Source of the DNA: Desulfovibrio sp.
GTDB taxonomy: Bacteria > Desulfobacterota > Desulfovibrionia > Desulfovibrionales > Desulfovibrionaceae
DNA length: 64,000 bases
Direction: 5' to 3'
Assembly (NCBI GenBank): GCA_017415765.1
Contig: JAFQED010000028.1
Coordinates: forward strand, 1-64,000
The position numbers and the translations under genes were made by a program. The notes under the pieces were generated by a model. That model was given only the letters and a program-made list of their open reading frames with translations. It made no database searches and was not told the origin of the DNA. Positions 25,076 to 34,533 of the stretch are shown here, piece after piece; position 1 is the first letter of the stretch, and each line of letters begins with the position of its first letter.

Positions 25076-25412
25076 ATTTTCTCCTGCAAACGACCATACC
25101 TGTATCGGAAGTCGTCCAATAATTTTACATGTGGATATTTCTTGTACAGACCGGTGAATGCGGATCAGAATGAGGCCGTCCGCTCTCGCATCCACCAGAG
25201 CTACTGCCATTTCCAAAGGCAGTAGCTCTGCCCGTTTTCCGAGGGGTTTTCTCCAGTCCATACAATAAGCTCATGGCTTTTGAACCGCACGATAGCTGGT
25301 CTGCCATAAACTTGGGGCAGGAGTTGCAAAGTACGCGCCAAGGTAAAAACACGGGGGAAGGTGCAGCGGGGAGGATGGAGAATAAGAATGCAGCAATACT
25401 CACAGGCCGCAA
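25076..25412. other. Intergenic stretch with a REP-like repeat and no convincing gene
   Basis: Between the cytochrome c start and the mobA stop I see only the palindrome at 25197-25229 and, presumably, the cytochrome promoter. A 95-residue minus-strand frame at 25125-25412 lacks a ribosome-binding site and runs across the palindrome, so it is not called as a gene. Confidence 0.5.
25197..25229. repeat. REP-like palindromic repeat, copy 3
   Basis: AGAGCTACTGCC (25197-25208) and its exact complement (25218-25229) flank a 9-base loop. It shares the AGAGC ends and the CTGCCATT core with the copies at 3600 and 14183 but differs in the loop. Confidence 0.55.
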
Positions 25413-26060
25413 TCAGCGACAGGAGGCCAGCAAGCTTTTCACAGTGTACAGATCCTCAGGTGTATTCAGGTTCAGAAAGGAACGGGAATCTGCACTCGTG
25501 TAAAAAATCAGGTTTTGATGCCGAGCTGGTATGATATCGCGGACAGCACGCTGCCCTTCCTGCAGGGCCTTTGCAAAAAAAGGAAGGGCCGTTACGTCAT
25601 ATATGCCCACCAAGGCTTCCATGCGACCACTTTCGGCTGCTGCATATGCCGTCAGGAGGGTTTGCGGTGGGGCTGTCGCATGGGTCAGAAAAAGCCTTTG
25701 CAGGGTTATTTCGTCCAAAAATGGCAAATCACACGGCAAAACGAGAATATCCCGAAAGCCCTGCCCTGCCGCTCGGGTCAGAGCTGTGTAGATACCTCCG
25801 GCCGGGCCGCAGTCAGGCATGAGATCAACAAGAACATCTGCCTCGCAATCGCGCTGCCGGGCTGATCGGCAGCTTGTCCAACAGTGGGGGACAAAATGCA
25901 GCGCAAGCTGACGGGTACGCTCCAGCAGACTATGGCCGTCCTGTGCAGGAAGGCGTAGCCGGGCCTTGTCCTGTCCCAGCCGTGATGAAAGTCCTCCCGC
26001 AAGGACAACTGCTGCGGTCTGTGGATATGGCACAGTACCTGCGGTTGGGACATGCCTCAT
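25413..26060 (-). CDS. mobA: Molybdenum cofactor guanylyltransferase MobA
   Basis: A 215-residue enzyme that joins GMP to molybdopterin to make the MGD cofactor needed by NapA and formate dehydrogenases. The signature LAGGLSSRLGQDKA sits near the N-terminus, and LPCDLPFLD and the NLNTPEDL ending are typical. The ATG at 26060 overlaps the dxs stop (ATGA); a longer in-frame extension lies within dxs. It is the last gene of the large ispG-to-mobA operon. Confidence 0.87.
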   Translation of the reverse strand: MRHVPTAGTVPYPQTAAVVLAGGLSSRLGQDKARLRLPAQDGHSLLERTRQLALHFVPHCWTSCRSARQRDCEADVLVDLMPDCGPAGGIYTALTRAAGQGFRDILVLPCDLPFLDEITLQRLFLTHATAPPQTLLTAYAAAESGRMEALVGIYDVTALPFFAKALQEGQRAVRDIIPARHQNLIFYTSADSRSFLNLNTPEDLYTVKSLLASCR

Positions 26061-27955
26061 TTCTGCATCAGTTCCAGGGCGGCACTGACAATGCCCTGGC
26101 TGCGCAGACCAAGCTGCTCCCGCAGTTGCCACTGCTTGCCATGTTCCACAAAGACATCAGGGATACCAAGTCGCTTTATCCTTTGCCCCCGTAGCAGATC
26201 GGCATCACACCATGCCTCCAGCACTGCCGAGGCGAAGCCTCCGGCAAGGGAGCCTTCCTCCACAAAGAGAATACGGTCAAAGTCCTGTGCCAGTCGGGCC
26301 AGTTGCTGCCGGGGCAAGGGTTTGAGCCAGATGGGGTCAAACACCAGAGGAGTGAAACCAAGCTCCTGTCTGAGAGTCTGTGCCGCCTCCATAGCTGGCC
26401 AGACACGGCTGCCAACGGCAATGATGGCCAGCTTTTCACCCTGGAGCAGGATCTCCCCTTGCTCCGGGGACAGATGGCGCATGGGCTCCTTGAGGGAAGC
26501 TCCTATCCCAAGCCCACGCGGGTAACGCACAGCCACCGGCCCATCGGCAGCAAAGGCTGTCTTGAGACAGTGTCGCAGCATGCTTTCATCACGCGGCGCA
26601 AGCAACTGAATATGGGGGATGTGACGTAAATAGGCGATGTCAAAAACACCATGATGGGTGGCCCCGTCCTCGCCCACCAGTCCGGCCCTGTCGATACAAA
26701 AGGTTACCGGCAGCTTTTGCAGACAGACATCATGCACCACCTGATCATAGCCGCGTTGCAGGAACGTAGAGTATATCGCCAGGGCCGGGCGGTAGCCCTG
26801 TATAGCAAGCCCTGCGGCAAAGGTAACAGCGTGCTGTTCACAAATGCCGGTATCCACAAAACGTTCAGGAAAACGTTCCCGAAAAAGATTCGTACCTGTC
26901 CCTTCAGGCATGGCTGCTGTGATGGCTACAATGCGTTTGTCCTCAGCCGCCAGTTCCAGCAAGGTGTTACCAAAAACCTGGGTGTATGTAGGCGTATCGG
27001 TATTGGAGGGAACAGGCAAACCGGTTTCCGGGGTAAACAGGCCTACACCATGAAATTCCGTAGGATTTTTTTCTGCCGGTTCGTAGCCCTTACCCTTGCG
27101 CGTTCGGACATGCAGCAGCACCGGGCCATCCTCAATGGCTGCGGCCATCTGTAAATGACGGCGCAAGGCCGGGATGTCATGTCCGTCCACCGGGCCGATA
27201 TAGGCAAAGCGGAATGCCTCAAAAAGCATACCTGGCGTAAAGAAGGACTTGAAGCTCCATTCACCGCGCATGGCATATAATGCCAGTTTTTGCCCGATAC
27301 GAGGAATAGAACGCAAAAAATTGAGCACCTCTCGCCGGGTTTGCCGCACCCAGCGGCGTGACAGGGTACGGCTCAGAAACAGCGAAAGCGCGCCAACATT
27401 GGGAGAGATGGACATTTCATTGTCATTCAATACCACAATGAGGCGGCGGCCCATATGTCCGGCCAAGTTCAGGCCTTCAAAGGCTTCCCCGGCAGTAAGC
27501 GAACCATCCCCGATAACGGCTATGACATGGTGTTTCAAGCCCGAAAGGTCACGAGCCAGAGCCATACCAAGAGAGGCCGAAATTGAGGTGGAGGAATGTC
27601 CTACTCCAAAATGGTCATACGGGCTTTCCGTAATGCGCGGGAAGCCGGAAATGCCCCCCATCGTGCGCAGGGTTTCAAACTCACGCGCACGACCAGTCAA
27701 GATTTTATAGGCATAAGCCTGATGCCCCACATCCCAGACAAGTTTGTCTCTGGAGAGATCAAAGCAGGAAAGCAAGGCAATGGTCAAATCCACCACACCA
27801 AGTGAAGGGGCAAGATGCCCTCCTGTGCGTGAAACGACATCGATGATGCGCTCTCGCACCTCGGTGGCCAACGTGGCCAGCTGGGGTTCAGTCAAACGGC
27901 CCAGTTGGGTCGGATCCATAATACTGTCGAGGGTAATGGGGGTATGCTGCGCCAT
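26057..27955 (-). CDS. dxs: 1-deoxy-D-xylulose-5-phosphate synthase Dxs
   Basis: A 632-residue thiamine-diphosphate enzyme, first step of the MEP isoprenoid pathway (pyruvate plus glyceraldehyde 3-phosphate). The ThDP motif GDGSLTAGEAFEGLN lies near residue 150, and GLVGEDGATHHGVFD in the transketolase-like pyrimidine domain. Full length with the C-terminal transketolase domain. It follows ispA directly (one base apart). Confidence 0.96.
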   Translation of the reverse strand: MAQHTPITLDSIMDPTQLGRLTEPQLATLATEVRERIIDVVSRTGGHLAPSLGVVDLTIALLSCFDLSRDKLVWDVGHQAYAYKILTGRAREFETLRTMGGISGFPRITESPYDHFGVGHSSTSISASLGMALARDLSGLKHHVIAVIGDGSLTAGEAFEGLNLAGHMGRRLIVVLNDNEMSISPNVGALSLFLSRTLSRRWVRQTRREVLNFLRSIPRIGQKLALYAMRGEWSFKSFFTPGMLFEAFRFAYIGPVDGHDIPALRRHLQMAAAIEDGPVLLHVRTRKGKGYEPAEKNPTEFHGVGLFTPETGLPVPSNTDTPTYTQVFGNTLLELAAEDKRIVAITAAMPEGTGTNLFRERFPERFVDTGICEQHAVTFAAGLAIQGYRPALAIYSTFLQRGYDQVVHDVCLQKLPVTFCIDRAGLVGEDGATHHGVFDIAYLRHIPHIQLLAPRDESMLRHCLKTAFAADGPVAVRYPRGLGIGASLKEPMRHLSPEQGEILLQGEKLAIIAVGSRVWPAMEAAQTLRQELGFTPLVFDPIWLKPLPRQQLARLAQDFDRILFVEEGSLAGGFASAVLEAWCDADLLRGQRIKRLGIPDVFVEHGKQWQLREQLGLRSQGIVSAALELMQK

Positions 27956-27956
27956 A

Positions 27957-28850
27957 TCAGGCCGTCCTCATAACCGTGTAATCGGCAAGAGCACACAGGA
28001 AATCTGCCTCTTCACCAACAAGGCCTGACAGGGCTTTCCGGGCTTCAGCGGCCTTGCCCATGGCCATCTCTCGGCTTTTTTCAAGACCCAACAGGGATGG
28101 ATAGGTATTTTTGCCCTGCTCGGCATCGCTGCCAGCTGGCTTGCCCAGTGTTGCCGTATCCGCCACAAGATCAAGGATATCATCGGCAATCTGAAAGGCT
28201 GCGCCTAACGCCGTACCATAGGCTGCCACAGCTGTTTCCACATTCTGGTCAGCTCCGGCCAGGATTGCCCCGCAGTGACAGGATGCCCGTAGGAGTGCTC
28301 CGGTCTTCATGGCATGCATGGTCTGTAACTCTTGCAGGGAAATGCTCTCTTTGCCGGTATAAAGCATATCCCATTGTTGCCCACCAACCATGCCGGCAGA
28401 ACCAGCCGCATGAGCAAGCTCTTTCATGGCCGCCAAAAGGCGTACAGGCTCAACTCCTGTTTGTGCCAGGATCCAGAAAGCGTCTGTAAGAAGTCCATCC
28501 CCGGCCAAGATGGCGGTAGCCTCGTCAAAAGCTTTATGGTTGGAGGGCTTGCCCCGTCGCAGGTCGTCATCGTCCATGGAGGGCAGGTCATCATGGATGA
28601 GTGAATAGGTATGGATCATCTCGATGGCGGCAGCAAAAGGCAGGGCCTTATGCACGTCCAGGCCACAAAGGGCGGCTGTAGTCAGGCAAAGTACAGGGCG
28701 CAGCCGCTTGCCACCGGCCTGCAGGCTGTAAAGCATGGACTCTCGCAATCGCGGCGGCAACGGGCGTCCGTCAAGGCAGGTGGACAAAAAATCTTCCGTC
28801 ATCCTCCCCCGCTGTGCGAGGCGTTCTTTCATGGCGGTTACGCTCATCAT
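27957..28850 (-). CDS. ispA: Farnesyl/geranylgeranyl diphosphate synthase IspA
   Basis: A 297-residue short-chain prenyltransferase that condenses isopentenyl diphosphate units. The first aspartate-rich motif is DDLPSMDDDDLRRG near residue 92 and the second QIADDILD near 215. Its start overlaps the end of xseB by four bases. The xseB-ispA-dxs order is widely conserved in proteobacteria. Confidence 0.94.
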   Translation of the reverse strand: MMSVTAMKERLAQRGRMTEDFLSTCLDGRPLPPRLRESMLYSLQAGGKRLRPVLCLTTAALCGLDVHKALPFAAAIEMIHTYSLIHDDLPSMDDDDLRRGKPSNHKAFDEATAILAGDGLLTDAFWILAQTGVEPVRLLAAMKELAHAAGSAGMVGGQQWDMLYTGKESISLQELQTMHAMKTGALLRASCHCGAILAGADQNVETAVAAYGTALGAAFQIADDILDLVADTATLGKPAGSDAEQGKNTYPSLLGLEKSREMAMGKAAEARKALSGLVGEEADFLCALADYTVMRTA

Positions 28851-29092
28851 GCTTCCTGCTCCTCCCCGGTGACGGTCTCAAGCTGAAAGGGGCTTTCCTG
28901 TCCGTCTTGCCAAAGGCTCAATTCATGACGAGCCTTGTCCAGTTGCTGGCGGCAAAGGCGGGAACACTCCGCTCCCTCCTTATAGAGAGCCATCCCCTCC
29001 TCCAGAGGGACATCGCCAGCCTCCAGTGCCCTGACAATTTCCTCGAGCCGAGCCATTTTTTTCTCAAAAAGATTTTTTTGGGCTGTGCTCAT
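28847..29092 (-). CDS. xseB: Exodeoxyribonuclease VII small subunit XseB
   Basis: An 81-residue helical protein. FEKKMARLEEIVRALEAGDV and PLEEGMALYKEG in the first half are the family hallmarks. It pairs with XseA, encoded two genes upstream in the same operon, to make the single-strand nuclease. Its start overlaps the M23 peptidase stop and its stop overlaps ispA. Confidence 0.94.
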   Translation of the reverse strand: MSTAQKNLFEKKMARLEEIVRALEAGDVPLEEGMALYKEGAECSRLCRQQLDKARHELSLWQDGQESPFQLETVTGEEQEA

Positions 29093-30072
29093 GGCTTTAC
29101 CCCATTTGGGACCACGCGCGCAGTGTGTCCCAGTGCTTCATCAGATGTGTGTATGTATCGTTCAGACAGCAAAGGTAACGGATCTACCGTATGCCCCTGT
29201 ACAAAGAGTGAAAGGTGCAAATGCGGGCCTGTAACACGCCCGGTAGCCCCTACACGGCCGATGACCTGCCCACGCCTGACCTGCTGCCCAGGAGTGACCA
29301 CTATCTCTGAAAGATGGATATAGGCTGTGAACACACCTTCCCCATGTGACAGATACACCGAATTGCCCGCAAAATACAAATTGTCGCACAGCACCGCCTG
29401 ACCATCGGCACAGGCTTGCACGGGTGTGCCTTCCGCTCCCCGCAGGTCAAGCCCCCGGTGCAGACCACGCGGCTTGCCATTGAAAACCCGCTGCAGCCCG
29501 AACTGGCTGGAAACCGCACCCGGCACAGGACGGGCCAAGGGGAGTGTCCACTGGCGTCCTGCCGTTATGCTGGCAAGGGCCTGGCGTACCTTTTCTCTGT
29601 CATTTTTGATGCGTTCCTGAACTGCGGCAGGCGGCTCCACATATTTGCGATCCACCTTCAGAGATTGCACTGGACGCTGCTTGTCTTTCACATGTACGAG
29701 CCTGTCAACACGCAGAAGCCCCTGCCCTTGGTGTCCTGCGGGAACAGTGGTCAGCGCAAGTTGTTCCTGCTTTTTCTTATGTTGCAGAGGGACAGGCAAA
29801 AGGATACTGGCTTGCCAGCTTCCGTCAGCCAGTTGTATGGCTTTGGCGGGATACTTTTTGCCTAACCAGTGAAAGAGAAAAACGTCCACAGCTATCCTGC
29901 TGTTGCCCGTGGCAAGCACTGCCTCACCTCGCACAGCCACGGTGGGTACGTCCAACCCCAAGGGAGAAACAGAAGACACAACCTTCTCTGCAGACAGTGC
30001 TATACATGTATGCGTCAGGGCCAGACAACAAAGCAGACCCAACATCCTGAAATAAACGCGTATCCTCTGCAT
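29089..30072 (-). CDS. Periplasmic M23-family metallopeptidase (LytM domain)
   Basis: A 327-residue secreted protein with a signal peptide (residues 1-27), an N-terminal beta-rich region and a C-terminal LytM domain. The zinc ligands are in HRGLDLRG (H and D) and HLHLS. An intact catalytic set suggests a peptidoglycan endopeptidase rather than an EnvC-like activator. The position between xseA and xseB is unusual but fully in-frame with operon spacing (overlap with xseB, 17 bases after xseA). Confidence 0.87.
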   Translation of the reverse strand: MQRIRVYFRMLGLLCCLALTHTCIALSAEKVVSSVSPLGLDVPTVAVRGEAVLATGNSRIAVDVFLFHWLGKKYPAKAIQLADGSWQASILLPVPLQHKKKQEQLALTTVPAGHQGQGLLRVDRLVHVKDKQRPVQSLKVDRKYVEPPAAVQERIKNDREKVRQALASITAGRQWTLPLARPVPGAVSSQFGLQRVFNGKPRGLHRGLDLRGAEGTPVQACADGQAVLCDNLYFAGNSVYLSHGEGVFTAYIHLSEIVVTPGQQVRRGQVIGRVGATGRVTGPHLHLSLFVQGHTVDPLPLLSERYIHTSDEALGHTARVVPNGVKP

Positions 30073-30089
30073 GGCTATCCTTGTGGGCT

Positions 30090-31484
30090 TTACGAGCGCA
30101 CCGACACGACTTCAACGGCCATCTCTCCATCCGCAAGCCGCACTCCCAGACGCTCACCGGGTCTCGTCTGCGTGACCGAGCGCAGCAAAAGGCCGTCCTC
30201 CGCCCGCAACAGGGCATAGCCACGCTGGAGTGGGGCCAATGGGTCACAGGCAGTCAAGCGCAAAGTCCTGGTTTGCAGAGCATGTTCCTGTTGCGTCAGC
30301 AGACAGTGAGCGGCAGCTCCAAGTCTGCTCTGCAAGAGATCCAGCCGCCCTTGGCGTATGCTCAACCGGGCATGACTCCAAGCTGCAAGTCGGGCCTGCT
30401 CAAGCAAGGTCAGGTCATGCTGCTTTCGGGCCAAAAAATCACGTCCTGCGGCTCGTAATGCTTTTTCAAGCATGGTACATTTTTCTGCAAGACGGATCTG
30501 ATGGGCCACAGGTGATGCCCGATACAGACGGGCCTGAAGTTCCCGCAGGCTTTGCTCTGCCCTCTCCAACCGTGCCAGCATGGTACGCTGCAAGGCCTGT
30601 TCTGCCTCATCCACCCGTTGACGCAATTCTTCCCGCGTAGGCCAGAGCAAAAGAGCTGCATGGCTGGGCGTGGCAGCACGCATATCGGCTGTCATGTCAG
30701 CAAGGGTCACATCTACTTCGTGCCCCACTCCAACCAGTACCGGCAAGGCTGACTGAAAAACAGCGGTTGCCAAGGCAGTCTCGTTAAAAGCCCAAAGGTC
30801 TTCCAAAGAACCGCCGCCACGTATCAACACCACGACCTGCGCCCAGCCCTGACTGTTGGCACATTCAAGTGCCTTTACGATTGCTGGTGCAGCCTCTTCC
30901 CCTTGTACCGGAACGGGAAAAAGCCGTATCTGCGCCGGGCAGCCCCTGTCTTGTGCCACCCGGACAAAATCATGCACAGCGGCCCCACCGGGCGAGGTAA
31001 TAAGGGCAACCCGTTGCGGATTCCACGGCAAAAGGCGTTTCCTTGCCAGCGCAAAATACCCCAAGGCAGCCAATTGCCGCTTGCGCTCTTCAAAAGCCTG
31101 TGCCAGTAAGCCTTCACCAGCGGGTTGCACCATTTCGACCACAAGCTGGTACTGCCCCCGGGCCGGATACACACTGATGCGGCCAGCGCACAGCAAGTCC
31201 AGCCCATTGCGCATCAGACTGAGAGGAGACGGGCGCGGCGGTTCAAAAACCTCGCCCGTCAGCGGGTCAAAGGACTGCTCCTGTGCGGCCTGCCCTTGCT
31301 GCCCACGAAACCATACGCATTGCAGCTGGGCATCGCTGTCCTTAAGGCTGAAATAAACATGTCCGGATGCCGGGCGGGACAGATTGCTCACCTCGCCGCG
31401 CACCCAGACAAAAGGGAAGCGTCCTTCCAGCTGCTTTCGCAACTGCTCCGTTAGGGCGCGAACTGTAAGGACGGTCCCCTGCAT
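30090..31484 (-). CDS. xseA: Exodeoxyribonuclease VII large subunit XseA
   Basis: A 464-residue nuclease subunit. The N-terminal OB fold contains FPFVWVRGEVSN and SGHVYFSLKD, the central domain has ALITSPGGAAVHDF and VVLIRGGGSLEDLWAFNE, and long coiled coils run through residues 260-400. With XseB it degrades single-stranded DNA in mismatch repair and recombination. It lies 12 bases after proS. Confidence 0.95.
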   Translation of the reverse strand: MQGTVLTVRALTEQLRKQLEGRFPFVWVRGEVSNLSRPASGHVYFSLKDSDAQLQCVWFRGQQGQAAQEQSFDPLTGEVFEPPRPSPLSLMRNGLDLLCAGRISVYPARGQYQLVVEMVQPAGEGLLAQAFEERKRQLAALGYFALARKRLLPWNPQRVALITSPGGAAVHDFVRVAQDRGCPAQIRLFPVPVQGEEAAPAIVKALECANSQGWAQVVVLIRGGGSLEDLWAFNETALATAVFQSALPVLVGVGHEVDVTLADMTADMRAATPSHAALLLWPTREELRQRVDEAEQALQRTMLARLERAEQSLRELQARLYRASPVAHQIRLAEKCTMLEKALRAAGRDFLARKQHDLTLLEQARLAAWSHARLSIRQGRLDLLQSRLGAAAHCLLTQQEHALQTRTLRLTACDPLAPLQRGYALLRAEDGLLLRSVTQTRPGERLGVRLADGEMAVEVVSVRS

Positions 31485-31496
31485 AGCGCAACTCTC

Positions 31497-33224
31497 TCAG
31501 GAGCGTTCTTCCCAGCCCTGCCGTACTTCTGCCGCCCACTGGGCAAAAGCAGCGGCAAAACCGTCCAGCGGCAGCTCACCCTTCATCCCGGTACGCCGAT
31601 CCTTACATTCCACGATACCGCGAGCCAGGCTCTTACCCCCCAGCACCAGCTGCATGGGGATACCCAAAAGGTCGGCATCCTTAAACTTGACGCCCGGCCG
31701 TTCCTCCCGGTCATCATACAGGACATCCATGCCCTGGGAGCGTAATTCCTGGTAAAGAGCGTCTGCCTGGGCCGAGACTGTGGCATCCCGCGCATCCAGA
31801 TTGAGCAGGATGCAATCAAATGGTGACAGCGGAGGGGGGAAGACGATACCATTTTCGTCGTGGTTCTGCTCAATAGCCGATGCCATCACGCGGGAAACCC
31901 CGATACCATAGCAGCCCATGATCATCAGTGTTTCCTTGCCTTGCTCATCAAGGAAGGCCGCACGCATGGCTTCACTGTACTTAAGGCCCAACATGAAGAT
32001 GTGCCCAACCTCGATGCCACGGGTAAGGCTGACCGAACCACCACAACGGGGACAGGCATCGGCAGGTGTGATTGTTCGCAGGTCTGCCCAGGCGGTAATG
32101 GCAACATCCCGCCGCAAGTCCACATGCAGCACATGTGCATCAGCGGCATTGGCTCCGGCCACATAGTCCGTACCTCCTTGCAGCTCATGGTCTGCATAGA
32201 CAGGTATGCCAAGGCCCACCGGCCCGGCAAAACCCACAGGGGCTTTGGTCAGTTCCTGTACAGTGGCGGCATCTGCCAGCTCTACAGCCTGAGCTTTGAG
32301 CAGATTCTTGAGCTTGATGTCATTGACTTCCCGGTCGCCACGCACCAGCACTGCTACGACATTACCATCCACCCGGAAGAGCATGGTTTTGATCAGCCGA
32401 TCTGCCCCAATGCCCAAAAAAGCCGTGACCTCTTCCACCGTATGTGCGCCGGGGGTGGCAACCTGCTCTACCGCTGGACAAGTCTCAGAACAAGCTGCCC
32501 CACGCCATGCCACTTCAGCCCGCTCCACATTGGCAGCAAAGTCACAGTTGTGGCAAAAGGCAATGGTGTCCTCTCCCGTATCGGCCAGCACCATAAATTC
32601 ATGCGAAAAATTACCGCCAATGGAGCCAGTGTCTGCTTCCACAGGACGGAAGCGTAAGCCCAATCGCTTGAAGACGCGACAATAGGCATCGTACATCAGC
32701 TTGTAGCTGGTTTCTGCACCTGTCGTATCCGCATCAAAGGAGTAGGCATCCTTCATCACGAACTCGCGACCGCGCATCAGCCCAAAACGTGGACGGATTT
32801 CATCACGGAACTTGGTCTGGATCTGATACAGGCGTACAGGCAACTGGCGATACGAGCGTACCTCGCCGCGCACGAGATCCGTAATGACTTCCTCATGAGT
32901 GGGACCAAGGCAGTACTCGCGCGCATGCCTGTCAACAAAACGTAACAATTCTTTACCATAATGCTCCCAGCGACCGGTCTCCTTCCAAAGGTCAGCAGGC
33001 TGCACCATGGGCATAAGCAACTCCTGAAAACCAGCAGCGTTCATCTCCTCCCGTACGATGCGTGAAACCTTTTCCAGAACCTTGAGTCCCAGCGGCAGGT
33101 AGATATAAAGACCAGAGGTCAGACGGCGCACCATACCGGAGCGCAGCAGCAACTTGTGGCTTACAACTTCGGCATCAGCCGGGCTTTCCTTGAGTGTGGG
33201 GATATAAGAGGCAGTGAAGCGCAT
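31497..33224 (-). CDS. proS: Prolyl-tRNA synthetase ProS (bacterial type, with editing domain)
   Basis: A 575-residue class II synthetase. The ATG at 33224 ([10 protein letters not shown]) follows AGGAAGG; an upstream start at 33257 is less likely. Motif 2 lies around [17 protein letters not shown], the insertion (editing) domain spans about residues 225-385, and motif 3 is in [14 protein letters not shown]. The C-terminal anticodon-binding domain is intact. It follows ispG, a pairing common in proteobacteria. Confidence 0.96.
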   Translation of the reverse strand: MRFTASYIPTLKESPADAEVVSHKLLLRSGMVRRLTSGLYIYLPLGLKVLEKVSRIVREEMNAAGFQELLMPMVQPADLWKETGRWEHYGKELLRFVDRHAREYCLGPTHEEVITDLVRGEVRSYRQLPVRLYQIQTKFRDEIRPRFGLMRGREFVMKDAYSFDADTTGAETSYKLMYDAYCRVFKRLGLRFRPVEADTGSIGGNFSHEFMVLADTGEDTIAFCHNCDFAANVERAEVAWRGAACSETCPAVEQVATPGAHTVEEVTAFLGIGADRLIKTMLFRVDGNVVAVLVRGDREVNDIKLKNLLKAQAVELADAATVQELTKAPVGFAGPVGLGIPVYADHELQGGTDYVAGANAADAHVLHVDLRRDVAITAWADLRTITPADACPRCGGSVSLTRGIEVGHIFMLGLKYSEAMRAAFLDEQGKETLMIMGCYGIGVSRVMASAIEQNHDENGIVFPPPLSPFDCILLNLDARDATVSAQADALYQELRSQGMDVLYDDREERPGVKFKDADLLGIPMQLVLGGKSLARGIVECKDRRTGMKGELPLDGFAAAFAQWAAEVRQGWEERS

Positions 33225-33260
33225 GAAAAATTCCTTCCTGACTGTTTTGCCCGACATCTG

Positions 33261-34337
33261 TCAGGCAGAAAAATTCTCTTCCTGCAAGAGCGTTTGCAGC
33301 TCTTCCATAAAGGCGGCAAGCAGGGCCTCCTGTCCACGCACAGAACGGATGACCTCGCCCTTGCGAAAAATGATGCCCTTGTCACGCCCGCCGGCAAGAC
33401 CAATATCGGCCTCGCGTGCCTCGCCAGGCCCATTGACCACACAGCCCATGACAGCAACCTTGATATTTGCTGTGGAATCGGCCAATCGTTCTTCCACGGC
33501 ACGGGCCATGCCCAGCAAGTCTATTTCCGTACGGCCACAGGTTGGGCAGGAAATTATTTCCGGCCCACGGGAGCGCAGCCCAAGGGCCCGCAAAATCTCC
33601 CATGCCACAGTCATTTCCTCTTCTGGCTCGGCCGTCAGAGAAACCCGCATGGTATCGCCAATGCCCTCTGCCAGCAGGATGCCAAGACCCACTGCCGACT
33701 TGACGGCTCCTCGTACCAGCCCCCCGGCCTCTGTGATGCCAATGTGCAGGGGATAGTCACAGGCAGTACGCAGCAGACGATATGCGGCGATGGTGTCCAG
33801 CACCGATGAAGACTTGAGCGAAATTTTAATATCCTGGAAGCCGCGCCTCTCCAGCAGACGTACATGCCCAAGGGCACTTTCTACCAAGGCTTGCGGGCAA
33901 GGCCCCCCATGCCTGTGCAGCAGATCTTTCTCCAAGGAGCCAGAGTTCACACCGATACGGATGACGGCCCTGTGGGCCTTGGCAGCGTCCACTACCCTGT
34001 CCACCCGTCCGCTGCCTCCGATATTGCCCGGGTTGATGCGCAGCCCCTCAAGCCCGGCCTCAAGTGCTGCTATGGCCAATCGCCAGTCAAAATGTATATC
34101 CGCTATAAGCGGCAGACGGGTGCCGTCACGGATTTGCCGCAGGGCGGCAGCCGCATCCTCATCCGGCACAGCCAAACGTACAGCCTCACAGCCCCGTGCG
34201 GCCAGCCGGGCTATCTGTGCCAGCGTTGGGCCCGGTTGCCGGGTATCCGTATTGGTCATGCTTTGCACCATGATCGGGGCACCGCCGCCAATACGCAAAT
34301 TGCCCAAACAGATGGCACGGCTTGTAGATATGGACAT
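33261..34337 (-). CDS. ispG: 4-hydroxy-3-methylbut-2-enyl diphosphate synthase IspG
   Basis: A 358-residue [4Fe-4S] enzyme of the MEP pathway. The ATG at 34337 is chosen for GGGGGAAACC upstream; a 24-residue extension lacks this. The TIM barrel starts RAICLGNLRIGGGAPIMVQS, and the cluster ligands are in SCPTCGRTE and MGCVVNGPGEA. It is the first gene of the run ispG-proS-xseA-M23-xseB-ispA-dxs-mobA. Confidence 0.95.
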   Translation of the reverse strand: MSISTSRAICLGNLRIGGGAPIMVQSMTNTDTRQPGPTLAQIARLAARGCEAVRLAVPDEDAAAALRQIRDGTRLPLIADIHFDWRLAIAALEAGLEGLRINPGNIGGSGRVDRVVDAAKAHRAVIRIGVNSGSLEKDLLHRHGGPCPQALVESALGHVRLLERRGFQDIKISLKSSSVLDTIAAYRLLRTACDYPLHIGITEAGGLVRGAVKSAVGLGILLAEGIGDTMRVSLTAEPEEEMTVAWEILRALGLRSRGPEIISCPTCGRTEIDLLGMARAVEERLADSTANIKVAVMGCVVNGPGEAREADIGLAGGRDKGIIFRKGEVIRSVRGQEALLAAFMEELQTLLQEENFSA

Positions 34338-34479
34338 GGTTTCCCCCGTTGTCCGTGTCGGCACACGGCCGATACCGACTGCCATCTTGTATGTTATTTT
34401 CCTGGACAAGCCAAGTCTTGGAATGGCTCTTGCAAAAATTTTGACGTACGGTATTTTTTGCAGTCCTGCGTGAAAAGTC

Positions 34480-34506
34480 TCAACTTTTTGGCACGGCAGC
34501 CGATAG
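34480..34506 (+). promoter_or_regulatory. Sigma-28 (FliA) flagellar promoter
   Basis: TCAACTTT (34480-34487) and GCCGATAG (34499-34506), spaced so that the first four bases are 15 bases from the -10 element, match the consensus TAAAGTTT-N11-GCCGATAA at 13 of 16 positions. The start of the FlgO-like gene lies 27 bases after the -10 box. Confidence 0.7.
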
Positions 34507-34533
34507 TATCGGTACTACCCTCATGAGGTTATT

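Noticed and set aside
25125..25412. A 95-residue minus-strand frame with a signal-like start
   Set aside because: No ribosome-binding site, a TTG-type start at the mobA stop, and the frame runs through the palindromic repeat.
34489..34504. Sigma-54 promoter before the FlgO cassette (TTGGCACG)
   Set aside because: The -24 half is perfect but the -12 half reads CCGA where TTGC is required; the overlapping sigma-28 match is much better.
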